Both the position numbers and the translations under genes were made by a program. Positions 29,053 to 37,251 of a stretch of 64,000 bases of DNA are shown here, in pieces. Location of the stretch: contig NZ_BLPG01000001.1 in assembly GCF_011764445.1 (NCBI RefSeq), positions 7,581,001 to 7,645,000 on the forward strand, given 5' to 3'. The stretch comes from Phytohabitans rumicis (GTDB lineage: Bacteria; Actinomycetota; Actinomycetes; Mycobacteriales; Micromonosporaceae). How positions within the stretch are numbered: position 1 is the first letter of the stretch; every line of letters begins with the position of its first letter. The notes below the pieces were generated by a model that saw only the letters and a list, made by a program, of their open reading frames with translations, did no database searches and was not told where the DNA came from.

Positions 29053-30045
29053 CTACGACTCCGATCCGGTCAGCACGACGAGTTTCCCGCTGGCGGTGTT
29101 GGTGTCCAGGGCGTGGTGCGCCTCGCGGATCTGGTCCAGCCGGTAGGTGTGGGACGGTCCCAGGCTCAAGGTGCCGCCGGCGATCCGGTCGAGGTAGCGC
29201 TGCAGCACCGGGGCGGGCAGGTCGATGGCCTCGCCACCGTAGGCGGTGAGCCGGACGCCGGTGGGCAGGTAGCCGATCGGGTAGAAGTCGGGGACGGTCC
29301 ACTGGTCGGACAGCATCCCGGCGAAGCACACGGTGCCGTGGACGCGGGTCGCGGCCAGGGTGTCGGGCAGGGTCGGTGTGCCCACCAGTTCCAGTGCGGC
29401 GTCGACGCCGTCCGGTGCGATGCGGCGGGCCTGGGCGGCGACGGCGCCGCCGTCGAGGATGGGGTGGTCGACGCCGTGTGCCGCGAGCGTGTCCAGCCGA
29501 TCTTTCTGGCGGGTGGTGGCCAGGACGGTGGCGCCCAGATCCTTGGCGAGGGCGGCGGTGGCGTAGCCGAGCGCGGAGGTGCCGCCGCGGATCAACAACG
29601 TCTGCCCGGGCCGCAGGTCCAGCCCGGTGGTCAGCGAGCCGTACGCGGTTTGCAACGTCTCCGGTACGCCGCCGAGCACCGCCCACGGCAGGTCGGAGTG
29701 GAACGGGATCACCGAACTGCGAGGTACGACGGTGTACTCGGCGTACCCGCCGTCGTAGGCGCGGCCCATTCCGCCCATGAGCGCGGCCACCTGCTCGCCG
29801 GGGCGCAGGTCGCTGCCCGGTGCGGCGTCCACCGTGCCGACAGCCTCGATACCGGGCACGATCGGGAACCGCACACCCTCGGCCAGTCCCCGCCGCAGGT
29901 GCAACTCGGACCGGTTGAGCCCGAACGCCCGCACCGCGATCCGCACCCACCCCGGCGCCGGTTCCGGGACCGCCAGCTCGCGGATCTGCAGGTTGTCCAC
30001 CGGTCCGGGCGCGGTGAGGACGACGGCACGCATCGTTGTCGGCAT
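29053..30045 (-). CDS. Zinc-independent quinone oxidoreductase (MDR superfamily)
   Basis: 330 residues from ATG 30045, with GGAAGG upstream. GroES-like N-domain (MRAVVLTAPGPVDNLQIREL, GLNRSELHLRRG, PGIEAVGTV). Rossmann domain with LLIRGGTSALGYATAALAKDLGA in place of the usual AxxGxxG. Catalytic zinc ligands are missing, as in the quinone oxidoreductase branch. It should reduce small enones or quinones with NADPH. It lies 15 bp downstream of an alpha/beta hydrolase on the same strand, so the two are probably co-transcribed. Confidence 0.88.
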   Translation of the reverse strand: MPTTMRAVVLTAPGPVDNLQIRELAVPEPAPGWVRIAVRAFGLNRSELHLRRGLAEGVRFPIVPGIEAVGTVDAAPGSDLRPGEQVAALMGGMGRAYDGGYAEYTVVPRSSVIPFHSDLPWAVLGGVPETLQTAYGSLTTGLDLRPGQTLLIRGGTSALGYATAALAKDLGATVLATTRQKDRLDTLAAHGVDHPILDGGAVAAQARRIAPDGVDAALELVGTPTLPDTLAATRVHGTVCFAGMLSDQWTVPDFYPIGYLPTGVRLTAYGGEAIDLPAPVLQRYLDRIAGGTLSLGPSHTYRLDQIREAHHALDTNTASGKLVVLTGSES

Positions 30046-30060
30046 GGACCTTCCCACATC

Positions 30061-30744
30061 TCAGGTGCGGGCGTGCTGCCGCAGGATGTCCGCCAGCTCC
30101 TTCGGCCGGCTGAGCGCGACACAGTGACCTGCGGCGATCTCGTCGGGGACGCTGCCCAGGCGCTCGGCCACATGCCGGCGCATGAAGTCGGGCGGGAAGA
30201 AGCGGTCCTGCGTGCACAGCACGAACCCGGTCGGCACGTCCGGCAACGCCATCAGCGGCCAGGGCACCCGCATGGCGGTGGACGAGGGGTGGTTCCGCTC
30301 CTTGCTCATCGCCTCTTCGGCCAGCGCCCGCGGCACGTCGTGATAGAAGGACACGTACGGGTCGTCGTTGCCGGTCAGGCCACCGTCGCGAGCCGCCTGT
30401 TCCTGTACCGCGGCGCGGTAGCCGGTGTTGGTCCACCAGTCGTCGGGTCGCTCGCCCGGTGCCGGGATCATCCCGGCGACGAATACCAGCGCCCGCACCG
30501 CCAGCCGGTCGGCGACCAGCGATGCGGTGAACCCGCCGAACGACTGTCCCGCGACAACAAGGTCCGTCCGGTCACCCACGGCCGTCACCACCGCGTCGGC
30601 GTAGTCGGTCAGCTGCGCCGAATCGTCGTCGGCCGGTAGGTCGGGAGCCACCACGTCGTGCCCGTGCGCGTCCAGCTCGGCCGCGACCAAATGCCAGTAC
30701 CAGCCGACGTCACCCGCGCCGTGGATCAACACGAAGGTACTCAT
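30061..30744 (-). CDS. Alpha/beta-fold hydrolase
   Basis: 227 residues from ATG 30744 (MSTFVLIHGAGDVGWYWHLV). The oxyanion region is HGAGD, the nucleophile elbow is VAGQSFGGF (Ser at about residue 89), and the C-terminal catalytic His is in EIAAGHCVALSRP. The family resembles small plant-type esterases and hydroxynitrile lyases (MenH/salicylate esterase group). It is the upstream gene of a two-gene unit with the quinone oxidoreductase. Substrate unknown. Confidence 0.87.
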   Translation of the reverse strand: MSTFVLIHGAGDVGWYWHLVAAELDAHGHDVVAPDLPADDDSAQLTDYADAVVTAVGDRTDLVVAGQSFGGFTASLVADRLAVRALVFVAGMIPAPGERPDDWWTNTGYRAAVQEQAARDGGLTGNDDPYVSFYHDVPRALAEEAMSKERNHPSSTAMRVPWPLMALPDVPTGFVLCTQDRFFPPDFMRRHVAERLGSVPDEIAAGHCVALSRPKELADILRQHART

Positions 30745-30857
30745 CAGCCCGAGTCTAGGCACGGTCAGCGCCGGCGGCGAAGATCAGCAAGGATCAGCTC
30801 CGCATCCGGGCGCTCCCGGGTCGGCCTGCGCGGGTGCCGCCTGGCACGATCAACGTC

Positions 30858-31325
30858 ATGTCGACCGTGCAGGGGTACGAGGTGAGGTACGGGTTCCCGG
30901 GCGGCTATGCGCGGCTGCTGTTCGTCTGCGCCGCGTTCGTTTTCGGCGGCCTGTTCGTGCCACTGCCGGCGGCCGTGCGTTTGGTCGAGCTGATCGTCTT
31001 TGGTGGCGGCGGCTTGGTGCTGCTCGTCCTCGGCATCCGGGCCACGGTGCTGGCGGCGCTGCGCGTGGACGAGTCCGGCCTCACGCTCGGTGGAGCGCCG
31101 ACCAGCTACGAGCCGACCACCCGGCACGTGCCGTGGTCCGAACTGCGGGCGGTACGCCTGTCCCGTCAACGAGAGGCCCCGTACCTGCCGGTGATCACCG
31201 CCGTGCGCCGCGGCAACCGGGAGGCGTTCAGCAAACCGCTGAAAGGCTGGCGGCTGGACACCGACAAGCTCGCCCAGGCGCTGAACGCGTTCGCGCCAGG
31301 CGTACGCCTCACCGACGAGCGATAG
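30858..31325 (+). CDS. Membrane protein with PH-like domain
   Basis: 155 residues from ATG 30858. Two hydrophobic segments (LLFVCAAFVFGGLFVPL and LVELIVFGGGGLVLLVLGI) are followed by a soluble C-terminal part (RVDESGLTLGG, VPWSELRAVRLSRQR) resembling bacterial PH-like/DUF domains of small membrane proteins. No function is known. It is divergent from the hydrolase gene across ~110 bp. Confidence 0.7.
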   Translation: MSTVQGYEVRYGFPGGYARLLFVCAAFVFGGLFVPLPAAVRLVELIVFGGGGLVLLVLGIRATVLAALRVDESGLTLGGAPTSYEPTTRHVPWSELRAVRLSRQREAPYLPVITAVRRGNREAFSKPLKGWRLDTDKLAQALNAFAPGVRLTDER

Positions 31326-31337
31326 GGCAACGCGTCA

Positions 31338-32039
31338 ATGGGTGACTCGCTGGGCCACATCGTCATCAACGGTCTTCCATCACTCGTTACCGCGCTCGCG
31401 ACCCTCACCCTCGGCTGGTTTGTCGGCAACCGCGTGACCGCGAAGTGGGACCTCACACGCAAGCATCGCGAGCAGGATCTCGCTACGGTCCAGTCCTTCT
31501 ACGCCGCATACGGCGACTTCTTCGGCATCTGGAAAGAGTGGGATGGCATCCTCCGTGACAAATTTCCTCTGGAGGATCGCCAGGCCCTCCGCCACGAGCT
31601 GTACCGCCGTAGCTGCACGGCCGACGCCCGAGTCGAGACAATGATCATGAAGATCGCGACCGAGCGGACCCTGAATAACGACGATATCCACCTCCTCGGA
31701 TGTTTCCGACAGGCATATCAGACGCTGCGGAAATCCATCCAAAACGACCGGCCGATCGGTGTGGCGACGCCGTCGTGGTACCAGCCGTCGGGCCAACTCC
31801 TGGACAGTTGGGACAGTTCGGGAAGCCCATCGTACGAAGCCTTCAAACTCCTGACGGCACGCGTCGCCGGCCTCCTCGCACTGCCCGCTGTCCCGCCCGG
31901 GCCCGACGAGATCGCCCTGTCGATCACCCTGATCACTGACAACAGATTCGAACCGCCCGTTTGGGTCGGTGAGGCGCGGCACCTGCTCGGACTGCAGCCA
32001 GCTGCGGACAAGTTGCTGCGTAAGAGGGTCGCGTTCTGA
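31338..32039 (+). CDS. Hypothetical protein with N-terminal membrane helix
   Basis: 233 residues from ATG 31338. An N-terminal hydrophobic helix (SLVTALATLTLGWFVGNRV) anchors a long soluble, helix-rich region. No family was recognised. Codon use is less GC-biased than in the neighbours (AAT, GAT, ATA codons appear), hinting at recent acquisition. The following frame may be part of the same gene: a one-base insertion near 32026-32040 would fuse them into ~374 residues. Confidence 0.55.
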   Translation: MGDSLGHIVINGLPSLVTALATLTLGWFVGNRVTAKWDLTRKHREQDLATVQSFYAAYGDFFGIWKEWDGILRDKFPLEDRQALRHELYRRSCTADARVETMIMKIATERTLNNDDIHLLGCFRQAYQTLRKSIQNDRPIGVATPSWYQPSGQLLDSWDSSGSPSYEAFKLLTARVAGLLALPAVPPGPDEIALSITLITDNRFEPPVWVGEARHLLGLQPAADKLLRKRVAF

Positions 32040-32146
32040 CTCCTTTATGGGCAGCCCTGAGGAAAGAGCTTCCTGATGACTGGGATGGACGAGATGTCGC
32101 GGCATTCCTGAAACGCATAGCGGCCGGTGATGCTGCTGCCGCCAGC

Positions 32147-32461
32147 GTGCTCAAGGAGTACCTCGGTCACCTTGAGACCCTTTCGGTCGGCGTGGCCAGC
32201 GGAGTCTACGACATCGAAGTGATGGACTCCCTCTGTGGACCGCGACTCATCAATACGGTCAAGCACTACGCGCCGTTTATCAAGACCAGGCGCAAAGAAA
32301 TCGGATATGACAGGTACTGCGCCGAGCTTCTGTGGTTGGGTGATGAACTAAAGCGGCGAGACTACAGCCGGGTACCCTATGTTCCCCTGGCGCAGAGGAG
32401 TCGCGCGGATCCATCCCACCACAACGACGAGCCTGTCCTGAGCCCCCCGCTCGCCGTTTAG
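32147..32461 (+). CDS. DUF4760-like hypothetical protein (start unclear, possibly 5'-truncated)
   Basis: The frame is open from 32024, and the upstream codons are clearly protein-like (LWAALRKELPDDWDGRDVAA at ~32045), but no ATG, GTG or TTG precedes GTG 32147. From GTG 32147 the product is 104 residues, including LETLSVGVASGVYDIEVMDS and the tryptophan and glutamate pattern of DUF4760-like proteins. It may be a domain of the preceding gene separated by a frameshift, or a gene with a rare start codon. The stop overlaps the end of the convergent WD40 gene by 4 bp. Confidence 0.45.
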   Translation: MLKEYLGHLETLSVGVASGVYDIEVMDSLCGPRLINTVKHYAPFIKTRRKEIGYDRYCAELLWLGDELKRRDYSRVPYVPLAQRSRADPSHHNDEPVLSPPLAV

Positions 32462-35400
32462 GCGCAGGGTGGGTCGTAGGGAAGCTGGGGGATGTGTTGG
32501 TGCCATTGCTCGGGCGTCAACACGCCTCGGGTGGTCGCGCAGATCCGCTTGATGGCGCGTTCGCCGTCCAGGTCCCACAGGCGGATGGTGCTGTCGGTGC
32601 TCGCCGTGGCGAGTGTGCTGTTCTCGGGGCCGAACACCAGCGAGCGGATGCCCGCCGTATGTCCGGTCAGGATCTCCCCAAGGGGCTTGGGGGTCGCCGG
32701 GTCGTGCAGGCTCCACAGTCGCACGGTCTTGTCGCTGCTCGCGGTGGCCAGCAGTTGTCCGTCGGGGCTGAACGCGACGGAGCTCACCGACTCGTTGTGG
32801 CCGTTGATGCGTGGCCCGAGCGCGGTCGGATTGTTCGGGTCGTGTACGTCCCACAGCTGGATGGTCTTGTCGTCGCTCGCGGTGGCGAGGACTCGCATGT
32901 CGGGTGCGAAGACGGCGTGCGTCACGGGCCCGGTGTGGCCGGAAAGCACATGCGCGAAAGGCACCGGGTGGGTCGGGTCCCGTACGTCCCACAGCCGGAC
33001 GGTCTTGTCGCTGCTCGCGGTGGCCAGCAGTTGCCCGTCGGGGCTGAACGCGACGGAGTTGACGTAGCCGGTGTGGCCGGTGAGCGGTGGGCCAAGGGCG
33101 GTCGGGCGGTCGGGGTCGACGGTGTTCCACAGTTGGACGGTCTGGTCGTCGCTGGTCGTCGCGAGGATGTGTCCGCCGGGGTGGAAGTCGACCGGCGCCG
33201 TGTACCTGTTGTGTGTCGCGATCGGTTTCCGGAACGGAACGGGGCCGGCCCGGTCGGTGACGTTCCAAAGGCGGATGGTTTGGTCATTGCTTGTCGTGGC
33301 GAGGGTGTTTCCGTCGGGGCTGAACGCCGCCCAGTAGGTGAGTCCCTTGTGCTTGGTGATTTGGCCCAGGGGAGTGGGACGGCTCGGGTCGGCCACGCTC
33401 CACAGATGGACGGTCTGGTCGTCGCTCGCGGTGGCGAGCGTGTCTCCGTCCGGGCTGGCGGCCACCCGCACGACGCTGGCGGTGTGACCGGCGAGGATGC
33501 CCGGGGGATCGACCAGACGCGGACGACGCTGTCCGCGCTGCCGGCGGCGAGGGTACGCCCGTCCGGGCTGAACTCGACAGCGAAAACGATGCCGGTGTTC
33601 GCGGTCAGGGGTGGGCCGAGCTGGTTGGCGGTGGACGGGTCGGCAAGGTTCCACAGCCGGGTTGTGCTGTCCACACTGCCCGAGGCCAGCGCGCGCCCGT
33701 CGGGGCTGAACTTGACCGACCACACTGGACCGTTGTGTCCTGTGAGGGGTGCGCCCAGGGGTGCCGGACGGGCCGGGTCGCTGACGTTCCACAGGCGGAT
33801 GGTCTTGTCCTTGCTGCCGCTGGCGAGCGTGCGCCCGTCCGGGCTGATGGCCACGGAGTGGACGAGCGCGCTGTGCCCGGTGAGCGGCCGGCCCATGAGC
33901 ACGGCGTGGGCTGGGCTCGCCACGTTCCACAGGCGGATGGTCTGGTCGTCGCCCGCGCTGGCCAGCAGGCGCCCGTCGGGGCTGAACGCGACCGACCGTA
34001 CGGCCGCGGTGTGTCCGGTCAGGGGCCGGCCCAAGGGCGCCGGATGGGCCGGGTCGCGAACGTCCCACAGCCTGACGGTGTGGTCCTCGTTGGCGGTGGC
34101 GAGAGTATGCCCGTCGGGGCTGAACGCGACCAGGTAGACCGTGCCGTTGGTGCCGGTGATCGGCCGGCCAACGGGTGACGCGTTGGCGGGGTCGGTGACG
34201 TCCCACAGGCGGATGGTCTTGTCATCTCCCGCGGTGGCCAGCAAGCGCCCGTCCGGCCGAAAGACGGCCGTAGTCACCCAACTGGTGTGTCCCGCCAGCG
34301 GTTTGCCAAGCGGTGCCGGGTGGGTCGGGTCGCGGAGGTCCCACAGCCGGGCGGTGTTGTCGTAGCTCGCCGTGGCAAGGACGCGCCCGTCGGGACGGAA
34401 CGAGGTCAGGTATACCGCTCCGGTGTGCCCGGTCAGCGGCGTGGCGAGGGGAGTGTTCGTGGTGGAGATCAGCCGGGTGTACACGTCCTTGTCGTCCCGG
34501 CGCATCCGGTGAGCCACCAGATTCAGTTGCGCCGAAAGGGATTGGTCTGTTGCCTGCAGGCGGTCTGCTTCGGCCAGCACCTGCCGGAACACCGCCTCGT
34601 CGCGTTGCCGGACGGCCACCGCCGCGGCCGCGACGGCGACGACCGCGGCCAGAGCCACAGCGGCCACGGCGCCGCGGCGGGCCCAGATCGCCCGCCGTCG
34701 GTGTCGGGTCGAGGCGGTCAGGAAGGCCCGGGCCGCGGTGGTCAACTCGACCCGTTCCGCTGGTTTCATCTGATAGCGGACCGTCTCCAGCCGGGCTCCG
34801 CGGTAGATCAGCGAGGGGTCCCGCCCCTGTCGCTCCCAGGCCGCGGCGTCCTCCTCCAGGCGCTGCCGCGCCAGGTTTCCGGCCCGGTCTTGGTCGATCC
34901 ATCGCCGCAGCCGCGGCCAGGCCCGCAGCAGCGCCTCATGACTGATCTCCACACACCCGGCGTCGAGCGTGACCAGCCGCTCTCTGGCGAGTACCTCCAG
35001 CGCCTCCGCCGCCGCCGCGCTGTCGGGGGAATGCCGCGTCAGCTCCGCGGACGAGGTGCGCCGGCGGGTATCCCGCGTGTCCTCGCCGATCCGCACGAGC
35101 CGCAGCAACAGTCGGCGCGCGGCGGCCTGACCATCCGGGCGCAGCTGCGCCCAGGCCCGCTCCGCCGTCGCCGCCACGGCGCCGTGGATTCCCCCAGCCG
35201 CCCGGTATCCGGAGACCGTGAGCCTGCCGGCCTGCCTGCGCTGCCAGATGGCGAGCAGCGCATGCGACAGCAGCGGCAGAGCCCCCGGATCGTACGCACC
35301 TGCGCCGCCCGCGCCGGGAGTGCCGCCGAGATCCCGTCGCAGCACCTCCACGAGGCCGGCCTCCGGACGCAGACCCACGGCCTGCGCCGGGCGCGTGATC

Positions 35401-36457
35401 GCGTCTCGCAGCTCGGTCGATGTCATCGGCCCGAGTACCATCTGCCGGTCCTGAAGCGCTCCGGCCAGTTCCGCGTACTCCAGGCACCGACCGTAGAAGT
35501 CGGCGCGCAATCCCAAAATCACGACGGCCGGCACCGGACCGCCCGGAGTAGCCGGCGTACATGCCGCCTGGAGAGCCCGGATGAACGCCGACCGCCGGGC
35601 GTCGTCGCGGCAGAGGGTGAAAGCCTCCTCGAACTGGTCCGCGACGAGCACAAGTCGCGCTTCCGGTCTGGCTAGTCGTTCTGCGTGCGATACACACGCC
35701 GCACGCACCTTGGCGGCGAACTCTTCCCCTGCCGTGTCCGCGGATGCGTCCAGGGCTTCCGACAGGCAAGGAATCTGGTCGACCAGCGCACGCACGGGAT
35801 CCGCCCCGGGGACCGTCAGCACGACCGGCCAGTTCGCCGAGCCTTTCGCCGGCAACGCCCCGCGGGCCAGCGCGGGGATGAGCCCGGCTCGCAGAAGCGA
35901 TGACTTCCCCGAGCCCGAGGCCCCGACGAGCGTCACGATCCCCCGGTGATCAGCGCCTGACCGAGCCGAGCCACCAGGGCCCGCGTGGCCCGCTCGCGGC
36001 CGAAGAACCGCGCGGCGTCCGCCTCGCCGTACGCTGCCAGCCCTTGGTACGGGCACAGCGCTGAATCGTCCTCGGCGCTGGGCTGCTCGTCGACGTTTTC
36101 CGGCTCGGGCGCAGCGGCGGGACTCGCCAGGGCCTCTTTCCATAGGGCGCGCCATGCCTCCAGGTCGTACAGGCCCGCTACGACGGGTTGGGGTTGCCGC
36201 TTGCGGGCGTGCCCGATCAGCATTTCCAGGACCGTCGCCAAGACGGCGAACCGAGCGGGGACGTTGCGGCCACGCCGCCAGTCGCTCACCCGCTGCGCGG
36301 ACACGCGTACGGCCCGCCCTCGCTCATCGACCCGCCCGGCGCTCGCCACCGCCACCGTCACCCGTTTCAACGGCGGGTTACCCGCTTCGGCGTAGAGCAG
36401 AGCGAACCGATCGGCGAACGTGCCCCGCTGTCCCAACGCCATGCCCACCTCAGGCAC
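32458..36457 (-). pseudogene. HTH-nSTAND1 NTPase-WD40 signalling protein (two frameshifts as sequenced)
   Basis: The N-terminus begins at 36457 with an XRE-like HTH (VSAQRVSDWRRGRNVPARFAVL). The conserved CPYQGLAAYGEADAARFFGRE follows, then an nSTAND1 NTPase with Walker A GASGSGKSSLL and Walker B-like RLVLVADQFEEAF. A single membrane helix precedes fourteen WD40 repeats, enough for two seven-bladed propellers. Two breaks occur: a CCCCC run at 35940-35944 just before the P-loop, and a GGGGG run at 33503-33507 between propellers. One base added at each gives a continuous ~1333-residue protein ending LPYDPPCA. Such proteins are thought to be signal-responsive switches; their triggers are unknown. 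Confidence 0.85.
32723..33058 (-). repeat. Near-identical 60-bp WD40 blade repeat
   Basis: The 60-bp segments 32723-32782 and 32999-33058 differ at one base. They encode the same blade segment in two WD40 repeats 276 bp apart. This indicates recent blade duplication or gene conversion within the propeller. Confidence 0.8.
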
Positions 36458-36663
36458 CTACCGTTCCGTCGCCCCCGCCGAATCCGGACCGGAAAACCCA
36501 CGGCGAACCGGACCCCTGGATCTCGCGTCGCCTTCGATCTTGTGGCATCAAGCTTCATGACGTCTGTCTATTCCCGAAGCCTACCTCCCAGGTCAATGAA
36601 GCCAGCCGTACGCGACGCGTCCTACTCGTCTTCTGGGAATTTGGAATCCGAGCGGAGGTCTAT

Positions 36664-37146
36664 GTGAAAATCGTCTCTCGCGCGCTGACGAGGACTCTCT
36701 TCGTCGTTGCCCTGATAGCGACCGGACTCGGGGTCGCCGCGGCGCCCGCGTCGGCAGACTCACACCTGCATTACAACCTGAACTCCCTCACCTTCACCCC
36801 GGTGCTGAGGGGACAAGGCGCCTCGGCCGGCGATGCCGCATGCCAGTTCCGGCTGCGGTACGGCAATTTTGGGAACGTCGCATTCGCGCAGCTTCGCGTA
36901 TACGCCGGAGGATGTGGCGGTTACGGCGTCCAGGTCAGGGCCGCATCAGGCTCGGTCTTCCGGAACTGGAGCAATAGCGGTAGTCCCACCGCTGGAACCG
37001 ATGGCTGTGGGCCATACTTCGAGATCCAGGCCACCAGCTCCGCTGAGGTCGGTGATCATGAAGTTAGCGTCCGGGCAAGCGCTCTCCCCAACGCTAACTT
37101 CATGATCACCGCAGTCAAGACAGTCGCGATGTGGGCGCGGGGTTGA
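36664..37146 (+). CDS. Secreted hypothetical protein
   Basis: 160 residues from GTG 36664, with GGAGG at 36653. A Sec signal peptide (VKIVSRALTRTLFVVALIAT, then APASA) is followed by a beta-rich mature domain with four cysteines (ACQF, GGCG, DGCG and neighbours). No family was recognised. The last ~35 codons run through a perfect 21-bp inverted repeat, so the natural C-terminus may have been altered by insertion of that element. Confidence 0.65.
   Translation: MKIVSRALTRTLFVVALIATGLGVAAAPASADSHLHYNLNSLTFTPVLRGQGASAGDAACQFRLRYGNFGNVAFAQLRVYAGGCGGYGVQVRAASGSVFRNWSNSGSPTAGTDGCGPYFEIQATSSAEVGDHEVSVRASALPNANFMITAVKTVAMWARG
37050..37111. repeat. Perfect 21-bp inverted repeat with 20-nt loop
   Basis: Arms at 37050-37070 and 37091-37111 (core GGTGATCATGAAGTTAGCGT) are exact complements. 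The element is far less GC-rich than its surroundings and lies inside the 3' end of a secreted-protein gene. It could act as a terminator for that gene or be a small mobile palindrome. Confidence 0.75.
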
Positions 37147-37172
37147 CCGCCGGTCCGCTGTGGACATACGTA
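37143..37172 (+). promoter_or_regulatory. Candidate promoter for the lanthipeptide synthetase gene
   Basis: TTGACC (37143-37148) is followed after 18 bp by TACGTA (37167-37172), about 80 bp before the synthetase start. This is a visual match to a housekeeping promoter only. Confidence 0.3.
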
Positions 37173-37251
37173 CTCGGCGAACTTGATCGCGACGAGAATG
37201 TACGCGGCCTATACCCATGTCCGGCCGCGGGTGGTCTGCCACGATCGGGGC

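Noticed and set aside
32021-32041. Counting the DUF4760-like break as a ninth homopolymer frameshift
   Set aside because: The local run is only three G and no family alignment confirms a fusion, so it is reported separately as uncertain.
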